A program made the translations under genes and the position numbers. Below are positions 1 to 5,111 of a DNA stretch of 9,698 nt, piece by piece. The stretch covers positions 1 through 9,698 of the forward strand of contig JACDEQ010000020.1 of NCBI GenBank assembly GCA_013816225.1. Reading direction: 5' to 3'. The DNA comes from Armatimonadota bacterium. Lineage in GTDB: Bacteria > Armatimonadota > Fimbriimonadia > Fimbriimonadales > ATM1. The notes beneath the pieces are model-generated. The model worked only from the letters and a program-made list of their open reading frames with translations. It made no database searches and was not told the origin of the DNA. Positions within the stretch are counted from its first letter, which is position 1. The number at the start of each line of letters is the position of its first letter.

Positions 1-186
1 AGCCCACCCAGCCCGGACGGATATCGACAAGGGAGCATCGGCACCCACAGCGGACACGATCGGCACATTGAGCATGATGCCGGGCTGAAAAGTCGGCGAC
101 GTAGTGACCTCGCTCGGTAGAACTCGGGTTTCTTTGGGGATGAGTAGGACGTCGTCGAAGCTAAGACCTTCGCGGAAAAGCTGCAT
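1..186 (-). CDS. guaB: IMP dehydrogenase, N-terminal fragment (runs off the left edge)
   Basis: IMP dehydrogenase oxidises IMP to XMP with NAD+, the committed step of GMP synthesis in the cytoplasm. The 62 visible codons begin MQLFREGLSFDDVLLIP, the classic family opening (EGLTFDDVLL-P), followed by RVLPSEV and LNVPIVSA at residues 21-46, matching the first strands of the TIM barrel. The ATG at 186 was chosen because AGGAG lies 5 bases upstream (192-196). A second ATG at 190 is out of frame. Odd point: after VSA the family normally has the strongly conserved (A/G)MDTVTE..MA.A..GG sequence, but here residues 47-62 read VGADAPLSISVRAGWA, shorter and without MDTVT. The frame stays open, so this is a natural deletion, a decayed gene or poor base calls at a contig end. 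The gene is divergent from everything to its right. Family assignment is firm; integrity is not. Confidence 0.8.
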   Translation of the reverse strand, partial: MQLFREGLSFDDVLLIPKETRVLPSEVTTSPTFQPGIMLNVPIVSAVGADAPLSISVRAGWA

Positions 187-254
187 TCATGCTCCTTGGC
201 TTTCAGGTGAAAATGGCACGGAGATGACGAGCACTTCCATGCCAGAATTCGCAC

Positions 255-977
255 ATGATCGAAATGTTAGCCGCGTGCACCCTGGTATGGGTGAACCAAG
301 GCACGGTGTCGCCAAACGAGTTTCCGCCCATCAAGTTTCTTCAGGGATACAAACCGGCCAAGTCCACCGCAGCTGCAAGGCAGTACACCCGCGAGTACAA
401 GATCAAGCTCGAACTTGTCCGCAAAGGGATTGAAAGGCAGTTCGGCCCAGGATACGCTTACCGCGAGGGTGGATACGGATGGGGATTTGGAGAGATTCAC
501 AAACACGCCGGCCGCCTCAAATCTCTCAATAACTGGGCTCGCAAAGCCCATCCTCGGCGCTGGCAAAGCTTCCGACCCACGATGACGATAAACGTTCTTC
601 CGCTGATCGAGCATCAGGGAGGTACTTATTTCTCGGTGCCCGGCATAGCCGCCGTCACCGTCCAGGTCGAGTGGAGCCTCCACTTAGAAGGGCGTCGGGC
701 AAAGGCCGCATACCTACGGTTATCGCGCCGTGCGACGTTTTTGTCCAGCACATACGATGTGTCCCTATTACCTGATGGCCGAGCGTCGGGAGCAATGAAT
801 TCTTCTCATTTTTCGGGGATCTGGAAGGCTGCAGGCATGCCAGCTAAGCGAGGCAAGCCCGCCAAAGTCACCCAAGATTTACATTCACTTGGAAAGCGGC
901 ATGAAGCTATTTGGAACTGTATCTGGTTCACCACGCTCGATGAACCAGGTCCGCGAATTCGTCGCGAAGACCGGTGA
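255..977 (+). CDS. Uncertain hypothetical protein, 240 aa
   Basis: I do not recognise this frame. It is the longest one in the roughly 950 bases between guaB and nuoF. The predicted product is basic and rich in Trp, Tyr, Arg and Lys, with the segment YAYREGGYGWGFGEIHKHAG in its first third. There is no obvious signal peptide, membrane helix or catalytic motif. In the first 100 or so codons third positions are mostly G or C, as in the neighbouring real genes, which mildly favours coding. The later part looks less regular. No Shine-Dalgarno sequence precedes ATG 255 or the in-frame ATG 264, and an in-frame stop at 225-227 limits extension. The antisense frame at 267-683 is less gene-like. It may be a real lineage-specific gene, a decayed one, or chance. 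Confidence 0.3.
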   Translation: MIEMLAACTLVWVNQGTVSPNEFPPIKFLQGYKPAKSTAAARQYTREYKIKLELVRKGIERQFGPGYAYREGGYGWGFGEIHKHAGRLKSLNNWARKAHPRRWQSFRPTMTINVLPLIEHQGGTYFSVPGIAAVTVQVEWSLHLEGRRAKAAYLRLSRRATFLSSTYDVSLLPDGRASGAMNSSHFSGIWKAAGMPAKRGKPAKVTQDLHSLGKRHEAIWNCIWFTTLDEPGPRIRREDR

Positions 978-1057
978 AAGGCGCCTTGTTTGGAAGAAGC
1001 AATAGCTCGACTCGACAAGAAGGGAACCGCTTGCCGCCGCCCAGGGGTTCACTTCTC

Positions 1058-1075
1058 AATAGGGATGCCCCTATT
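1058..1075. promoter_or_regulatory. Inverted repeat upstream of nuoF, possible operator
   Basis: AATAGGG (1058-1064) and CCCTATT (1069-1075) form a perfect 7-base dyad around a 4-base centre. It lies about 47 bases upstream of the TATAAT box of nuoF. No run of T follows it on either strand, so a terminator is unlikely and a protein-binding dyad is the better reading. Its function is inferred only from position and symmetry. Confidence 0.35.
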
Positions 1076-1121
1076 ACGCTCCGGCAGCCCTGCCACGGTG
1101 TGCGGCATAGCCTGAGTTGCG

Positions 1122-1127
1122 TATAAT
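1122..1127 (+). promoter_or_regulatory. TATAAT -10 box of nuoF
   Basis: A perfect TATAAT consensus ends 8 bases before the nuoF ATG at 1136. A sigma-70 type start about 7 bases downstream would fall at 1134-1135, so the message would begin almost on the start codon (leaderless). TG at 1118-1119 is one base off the extended -10 position. The -35 region (TGTGCG at 1099-1104) is poor. No Shine-Dalgarno sequence lies in the gap. Confidence 0.55.
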
Positions 1128-1135
1128 GCCTCGCG

Positions 1136-2476
1136 ATGGCCGAATGCCGATTGCTCCTTGAACACACGGAGGATCCGAAGTATCGGACGATCGACGGGTT
1201 CATCGATAAGGGCGGATACCTGGGGCTGCGGAAGGCCGTAAAGATGGACCGGCAGGCGGTGATCGATCAGGTCAAGGCGAGCGGGCTTAGGGGGCGAGGG
1301 GGAGCGGGGTTCCCGACCTGGATCAAGTGGAACGGCATCGAAAAGGAAAGGGCCGGCAAGAAGCATTACGTTCTGTGCAACGCGGACGAGGGCGAGCCCG
1401 GCACGTTCAAAGACAAGGAGCTGATGGAGAACACCCCTCATCTGATGATCGAGGGGATGATCATCGCCGGTTGGGCGACCCTGGGCGACATTGGCTACGT
1501 TTACATCCGCGCCGAATTCGTCGATGCCGCCCGCACCGTCAAGGCGGCGATCGACGAGGCATACGAAAAGGGCTACCTTGGCAAGAATATCTTAGGAAGC
1601 GGCTGGGATTTCGACATGTACGTTCACTTGGGCGCTGGCTCGTACGAATGCGGCGAGGAAAGCGCGATGATGAGCAGCCTGATGGGCGAGCGCGGAATGC
1701 CGAGGCTCAAGTTTCCCCACGCGCCGCTGCCGACGGTCGAGGGCCTCTGGGAGAGCCCGACGGTCATCAACAACGTCGAGACGTTCGCTTGCGCGCCGTC
1801 GATTATCCTAAACGGGGGCGAGTGGTACTCGACGCTCGGCGCTTCGACCAAGAACAGCCGCGGCACCAAGATTTTCAGCGTTTCCGGCCACGTAAACAAA
1901 CCCGGCAACTACGAGGTCGAGTTTGGTACTTCGCTTATGGAGCTTCTGTCCTTGGCGGGCGGAATGAAGGGCGGCGAACTGAAGGCCTGCGTGCCGGGCG
2001 GGTCGTCGGTTCCGATTATTGACGCGGCCGCTTGTGAGAAGGCGATTCTCGGATATGAAGAGATAGCCGAGGTCGGTAGCATGGTCGGGTCGGGCGGATG
2101 CATCTTCTTGAACGAGCACACGTGCATCGTCACGTTCATCTGGCGAACCGCCATGTTCTATATGAAGGAATCGTGCGGAAAATGCACGCCATGCCGGGAG
2201 GGCACAGTTTGGCTTTACGAAATATTGTCCCGGATACGAGCCGGCGGTGGCCGTCCCGAGGACGTTGGCCTATTGAAGGAACTATGCTCGCAGATCGATG
2301 GCCGTTCGTTCTGCGGTCTCGGCGACGCGGCTGCATGGCCTGTTGCCGGCGCTCTCAAGGTCTTCCCGGAGGAGTTCGAGTACTACATCGCAAACGGCAA
2401 GAGCATCGTTCAGACGCCCGAGAGCCGCTTTATGATGCCTGAGACTCCGCTGCTATCTCCGGCGGCGAGCGCTTAG
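1136..2476 (+). CDS. nuoF: NADH-quinone oxidoreductase subunit F (complex I, FMN/NADH-binding)
   Basis: NuoF is the entry point of respiratory complex I. It binds NADH and FMN and passes electrons through a [4Fe-4S] cluster (N3) on the cytoplasmic arm. The 446-residue product has family length. GRGGAGF (53-59) is the nucleotide loop, NADEGEPGTFKDK (82-94) the FMN/NADH pocket, GAGSYECGEESA (166-177) and SPTVINNVET follow. CGKCTPC supplies Cys347, Cys350 and Cys353, and SFCGLGDAA supplies Cys393, the expected C-x2-C-x2-C-x39-C ligands. The ATG at 1136 is chosen because it leaves the usual N-terminal length and sits 8 bases after a perfect -10 box; there is no ribosome-binding site. The neighbours are unusual: neither nuoE nor nuoG adjoins. 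The last 24 bases overlap the convergent PEP-CTERM gene. A homologous hydrogenase or formate dehydrogenase beta subunit cannot be fully excluded, although no ferredoxin-like extension is present. Confidence 0.93.
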   Translation: MAECRLLLEHTEDPKYRTIDGFIDKGGYLGLRKAVKMDRQAVIDQVKASGLRGRGGAGFPTWIKWNGIEKERAGKKHYVLCNADEGEPGTFKDKELMENTPHLMIEGMIIAGWATLGDIGYVYIRAEFVDAARTVKAAIDEAYEKGYLGKNILGSGWDFDMYVHLGAGSYECGEESAMMSSLMGERGMPRLKFPHAPLPTVEGLWESPTVINNVETFACAPSIILNGGEWYSTLGASTKNSRGTKIFSVSGHVNKPGNYEVEFGTSLMELLSLAGGMKGGELKACVPGGSSVPIIDAAACEKAILGYEEIAEVGSMVGSGGCIFLNEHTCIVTFIWRTAMFYMKESCGKCTPCREGTVWLYEILSRIRAGGGRPEDVGLLKELCSQIDGRSFCGLGDAAAWPVAGALKVFPEEFEYYIANGKSIVQTPESRFMMPETPLLSPAASA

Positions 2477-3085
2477 GAGGGCCACACCCAGGGCGACTAA
2501 ACCGATCTTTGCCGGTTCGGGAACCACGGTGACCTCGAGCGCCGGTGCGTTGTTCACCGACGAGTAGCTGAATGTTTTGCCACCGTCATGGCTGATCAGC
2601 ATCGGGCAAAGGATGTTAATATCACCATACATCCACGTGTGGAATCCGTCGTCTTGCAAGGGCTCCATTTACATCCAGTAGTATCTGCCTTCGGCCACCG
2701 ACACCGGGTCGACGTTCTGGAGGTGAACCACCTCACCGAAACTGTTGTTGGCAGGGTTCTCGAATTCCCACGCCCCCAGTTGGCCGCCGAAGCCTTGGAA
2801 AGTTCCGTCGTCGTCGTAGAGAGTCAGGCGCAGATCTCGTCCCTTGCCCAGATTCAGAAAGCCAACAGCCACCGAAATAGTGTCGACGGGACCGCTTGCA
2901 AGAGACTCGAATCCCACTGCAATCGTTTGAATGAACTTGGGCGGCGCCGAAGCTCCCGTGATGAAGTATCCGGTGTTCTCGTCGTAGCCGTACCCGGGCA
3001 GGAACGAGGAGTAAGCGACTTGAGCCTGAGCGGCGCACATGCAGGCCACAAGGGTAGCGACAACAAACAATTTCCCTTTTCTCAT
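2453..3085 (-). pseudogene. PEP-CTERM sorting domain protein, interrupted by an in-frame stop
   Basis: This is an exported protein gene of 210 codons broken by a single TAA at codon 139 (2669-2671). It begins MRKGKLFVVATLVACMCAAQA, a signal peptide with a likely cleavage after residue 21. A beta-rich extracellular domain follows, with phrases such as FIQTIAVGFESL and LRLTLYDDDG. After the stop the same frame continues without loss of sense: ..GRYYWM-stop-MEPLQDDGFHTW... It ends with VVPEP (Pro-Glu-Pro at codons 189-191), a hydrophobic helix and RRRR, the complete PEP-CTERM tail that exosortase recognises before release or anchoring. A single A-to-T change (AAA to TAA) would explain the break. 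If translated as is, the product would lose its sorting tail. The start at 3085 sits 5 bases after a TACAAT box. The tail overlaps the nuoF end by 24 bases. Substrate and role are unknown. Sequencing error is possible. Confidence 0.85.
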
Positions 3086-3090
3086 GCCTC

Positions 3091-3119
3091 ATTGTACAGC
3101 GCTTGCAAAGATAAGCAAC
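3091..3119 (-). promoter_or_regulatory. Promoter of the PEP-CTERM gene
   Basis: Read on the minus strand, TTGCTT is followed by a 17-base spacer and TACAAT, a good sigma-70 type layout. The TACAAT box ends 5 bases before the ATG at 3085, so the predicted transcript would start at or just next to the start codon. The GAGG in the 5-base gap is too close to the ATG to act as a normal ribosome-binding site. Confidence 0.55.
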
Positions 3120-3205
3120 CGCACCATCCGAATCGGCGTAGAAGCCGTGGAGCACCGAGCCGCAATGGGCGGCGAGTGTGTGTTATCCCGAAGGGAGCTT
3201 GCGCA

Positions 3206-3356
3206 ATGTTATGGGCCATCGTCTTGATTCTGTTGATCCTGTGGGCGATCGGCTTTGTGGCCTTGCCCATCCTAGGCGGATTTAATTCACATACTACTCG
3301 TCGTCGCGGTGATTGTCGTTTTGGTTCGCCTTATCCAAGGCAGACCCGTCGCTTGA
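3206..3356 (+). pseudogene. lmo0937-family small membrane protein, frameshifted
   Basis: This is a very small protein with two hydrophobic helices of the kind often named lmo0937 family (DUF5670); its function is unknown. Codons 1-26 read MLWAIVLILLILWAIGFVAL then PILGGF. One extra base in the run TTTAATT (3284 or 3285) then shifts the frame. Reading on from ATT at 3285 restores IHILLVVAVIVVLVRLIQGRP and a TGA at 3354-3356. Without the extra base the product would be a normal 49-residue family member. As it stands the frame yields a 53-residue protein with one helix and a basic, non-family tail ending at 3367. The start is supported by AGGGAG 8 bases upstream. The next gene starts 25 bases later, so the two probably share a transcript. 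This is either a real frameshift or a base-calling error. Confidence 0.82.
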
Positions 3357-3381
3357 AGAGTCATTAGGAGAAAGAACTAAT

Positions 3382-3876
3382 ATGAAGATGGACAGTTTGG
3401 ACAAATTATTCGAAGAGTCGCTTGCCGATTTGTACAGCGCCGAAAAGCAGTTGACGGACGCGTTGCCGAAGGCGGCTAAGGCGGCCCAATCTGCCGACTT
3501 ACGAGCGGCATTCGAATCGCACCTCAAGGAGACAGAGGGACATGTGGAGCGGCTTGAGAAAGTCTTCAAGGAGATCGGAGGAAAGCCGGAGGCGAAGACG
3601 TGCATGGCTATGCAGGGCTTGGTGAAAGAGGCCGACGAGGCGATCAAGATCGAGCCTGCGGGCGCTATCCGAGACGCCGGCTTGATCGGGGCCGCTCAGC
3701 GCATCGAGCATTACGAAATGGCAGCTTATGGAACCGCCCGCGCTTTCGCCGAAACGCTTGGGAATACCAAAGCGCGCGATCTGCTTCAGGCAACGCTCAA
3801 CGAAGAAGCGAAGGCGAACGAAAAGCTTACTCAAATTGCGGAGAACACGGTAAATCGGGAAGCCGCGAGCGTCTAG
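3382..3876 (+). CDS. Ferritin-like DUF892 (YciE/YciF) stress protein
   Basis: Members of this family (DUF892, E. coli YciE/YciF) are cytoplasmic four-helix-bundle proteins related to ferritins. They are induced by osmotic, oxidative or desiccation stress, and their exact reaction is not established. The 164-residue product has family length. Helix 1 holds LFEESLADLYSAEKQL (9-24), helix 2 HLKETEGHVERLEKVF (48-63), helix 3 GAAQRIEHYEMAAYGTAR (103-120) with the typical E-H-Y-E pattern, and helix 4 LLQATLNEEAKANEKL (134-149). Glu and His residues at 12, 50, 54, 109, 110 and 112 are placed as expected for a di-metal site. The ATG at 3382 is preferred because AGGAG lies 11 bases upstream; ATG 3388 is an alternative. 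A frame open further upstream would overlap the preceding small membrane gene. The gene ends at a clear hairpin terminator. Confidence 0.92.
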   Translation: MKMDSLDKLFEESLADLYSAEKQLTDALPKAAKAAQSADLRAAFESHLKETEGHVERLEKVFKEIGGKPEAKTCMAMQGLVKEADEAIKIEPAGAIRDAGLIGAAQRIEHYEMAAYGTARAFAETLGNTKARDLLQATLNEEAKANEKLTQIAENTVNREAASV

Positions 3877-3890
3877 CGTTTAATCAGATG

Positions 3891-3917
3891 GAGCGCCCTA
3901 GGCGCTCTATCTTTGTT
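3891..3917 (+). terminator. Rho-independent terminator after the DUF892 gene
   Basis: GAGCGCC (3891-3897) pairs with GGCGCTC (3901-3907) around a 3-base loop, and T-rich sequence TATCTTTGTT follows. It starts 15 bases after the stop codon. The HNH gene ends at 3917 from the other side, so the same hairpin could serve both convergent genes, but the T tract is better on the plus strand. Confidence 0.75.
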
Positions 3918-4447
3918 CAATCGTGCCTTATCATTGATTCGAAAGCCGGCAAGTATTGGAGCCATTCGTCGCGACGCTGAGCGCGCATATAGCTCGTTAG
4001 CGAGATGTAAGGCACATAGCGGGGACGCCTCGGCTCACGGCTCAGTTTCATGCTCGATAAATTGTGCATGAGCTTGTCCGCTTTTCTCAGATTACATCGG
4101 CGGCAGCAAGCGACCACGTTATCCCAGGTGTGCTGACCCCCGTGTTTGCGCGGCACAACGTGATCGAGAGTCAAGTCTTTACCCGTGACTCCGCAATACT
4201 GGCACGTGTAGTTGTCCCTAGCCAGAACCGTGTGCCTGGACAGGCGAAGCTGGGGAAGTGGCCTCTTCACGTAATATCGCAGCCGCAAGACCGACGGCGC
4301 GTGGAACGACCGACTCGCGGTGCGCACAACATGGCCGTTGTTGTGCAAGACCTCCGCCTTGCCCATGGTCATAAGGGAAACGGCCCTCACGACGGTGCAA
4401 ACGTTCAACGGTTCGTAGTTATTGTTCAGCAATAGAACGTCGTTCAT
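3917..4447 (-). CDS. HNH endonuclease family protein
   Basis: This is a 176-residue stand-alone HNH protein of a type widespread in bacteria. It opens with VLLLNNNYEPLNV (residues 4-16) and a region resembling VRAVSLMTMGKAEVL. The nuclease fold lies at about 76-125: RDNYTCQYCG gives Cys82 and Cys85, LTLDHVVPRKHGG holds Asp95-His96, WDNVVACC gives Asn110, and CRRCNLRK supplies Cys115 and Cys118 plus Asn119. All zinc-knuckle and catalytic positions appear intact, so a metal-dependent nick or cut of nucleic acid is likely; the biological target is unknown for this group. GAGGAG (4459-4464) lies 11 bases before the ATG. The gene is monocistronic, with a hairpin upstream and a terminator downstream. 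Nothing nearby suggests a restriction, intron or phage context. Confidence 0.9.
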   Translation of the reverse strand: MNDVLLLNNNYEPLNVCTVVRAVSLMTMGKAEVLHNNGHVVRTASRSFHAPSVLRLRYYVKRPLPQLRLSRHTVLARDNYTCQYCGVTGKDLTLDHVVPRKHGGQHTWDNVVACCRRCNLRKADKLMHNLSSMKLSREPRRPRYVPYISLTSYMRAQRRDEWLQYLPAFESMIRHD

Positions 4448-4465
4448 TCGACTCGGTGCTCCTCA

Positions 4466-4500
4466 AAACAGAACGGCCCGACGCGCGCGCGTGTCGGGCC
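4466..4500 (-). terminator. Hairpin, probable terminator of ileS-lspA
   Basis: GGCCCGAC (4475-4482) pairs perfectly with GTCGGGCC (4493-4500). The GCGCGC-rich centre can add about three more pairs. On the minus strand the hairpin is followed by GTTCTGTTTT, a modest T-rich tail, about 130 bases after the lspA stop. It also sits 11 bases before the GAGGAG of the HNH gene, so an attenuator or leader role for that gene is an alternative. Confidence 0.6.
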
Positions 4501-4562
4501 GCTGAAACACGGGTTTGAGCAGGCCGGCTGGCTGCTGCTGTCTACTCATCCAGTTACCTGTG

Positions 4563-4616
4563 CCCCAACGCACCGCCCAAAGCTTGTGCCATCTGTCCAT
4601 TAGACGAACAAATAAT
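4563..4616 (-). pseudogene. Degenerate tRNA-Gln-like stretch
   Basis: On the minus strand TCGTCTAATGGACAGATGG looks like the D arm of a glutamine tRNA (G-T-C-T stem, A14, G18-G19). GCAC then encloses CTTTGGG, an anticodon loop that would give UUG, before GGTGCGTTGGGG, similar to the 3' anticodon stem and the start of the T stem. However, the anticodon stem pairs only 4 bases around a 12-base loop, no TTCGANNC T loop follows, and no acceptor stem can be formed. If the resemblance is real it is a relic, not a working tRNA. It could also be chance. Confidence 0.25.
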
Positions 4617-4621
4617 ACCTA
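4616..4621 (-). promoter_or_regulatory. Possible weak -10 box upstream of the HNH gene
   Basis: The sequence AGGTATTATTTG on the minus strand contains a TATTAT hexamer just downstream of the lspA stop. It could start a message for the HNH gene about 160 bases away. No good -35 box is seen, and the hairpin at 4475-4500 would lie in the leader. Assignment is weak. Confidence 0.2.
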
Positions 4622-4628
4622 TCCGATT

Positions 4629-5111
4629 CTAAATTTGCGTAATGTCTGCGCGAGGGCTCGACTGGTTCCGAAGCTCCAAAACCCAGTGGATGATGAGGAG
4701 TGTGGCCGCGATCGTGATGCAAGCGTCCGCGACGTTGAAGACATGAATGATCTTGATATCGATGAAATCGGTTACCTTGCCGCCGCCGAAAACTCGGTCG
4801 ACGAGATTCCCCAAGGCGCCCGCGGCCAGCAAGACCATCCCTACGCGAAATAGCTTCTCTTGGGGCTTGGATCGAAGGTAGCCGATGCCGGCGAATGCCG
4901 CGACCAAAGCGGCGAGCGGCGATAGCAGCACACCCGCTCCCTGAAAGAGGCCGAAGGCAATGCCGCGGTTGTAGACGAGCGTGAGGTCGAAAATGTACGG
5001 GATGACGGTAACGAACTCCCCCTCCGCGAGGTTCTCGCGAACCAACCATTTCGCGAGCTGGTCGAAAATGAGAAGTGCAATGGACCAAATGAAGAAAGGC
5101 GCAGGCCTCAC
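4629..5111 (-). CDS. lspA: Lipoprotein signal peptidase (signal peptidase II)
   Basis: LspA is an inner-membrane aspartic peptidase that removes the signal peptide of prolipoproteins after lipid attachment to the conserved Cys. The 160-residue product has family length and four hydrophobic segments. Conserved blocks are FDQLAKW (16-22), NRGIAFG (48-54), GNLVDR with catalytic Asp105, and FNVADA with catalytic Asp129. The GTG at 5109-5111 is chosen as start: it overlaps the ileS TGA by four bases (GTGA), and the first helix begins within a few residues. A longer in-frame ATG at 5198 lies inside ileS and would add about 29 charged residues, so it is unlikely. The ileS-lspA order is conserved in many bacteria. 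A hairpin about 130 bases downstream probably ends the operon. Confidence 0.95.
   Translation of the reverse strand: MRPAPFFIWSIALLIFDQLAKWLVRENLAEGEFVTVIPYIFDLTLVYNRGIAFGLFQGAGVLLSPLAALVAAFAGIGYLRSKPQEKLFRVGMVLLAAGALGNLVDRVFGGGKVTDFIDIKIIHVFNVADACITIAATLLIIHWVLELRNQSSPRADITQI

Noticed and set aside
267..683. 138-codon minus-strand frame opposite the uncertain 255-977 frame
   Set aside because: No recognised motif, no ribosome-binding site, and codon third positions look worse than on the plus strand.
1327..2022. 231-codon plus-strand frame inside nuoF
   Set aside because: Arg/Gly-rich product typical of an out-of-frame reading of a GC-rich gene; nuoF itself is complete.
3191..3201. Small hairpin TCCC-GAA-GGGA over the ribosome-binding site of the small membrane gene, as a thermosensor
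   Set aside because: Only four base pairs; too weak to support a regulatory claim.
2588..3367. Long plus-strand frame of 259 codons over the PEP-CTERM region
   Set aside because: It is mostly the antisense of the PEP-CTERM gene. Only its last part, from ATG 3206, matches a real protein family, and that part is listed separately.
4463..4600. 45-codon minus-strand frame, Trp-rich at its start (MDRWHKLWAVRW)
   Set aside because: No ribosome-binding site, and it runs through the hairpin and the tRNA-like stretch; length is within chance.
4563..4616. Functional tRNA gene
   Set aside because: No T loop, no acceptor stem and a 12-base anticodon loop, so at most a relic.
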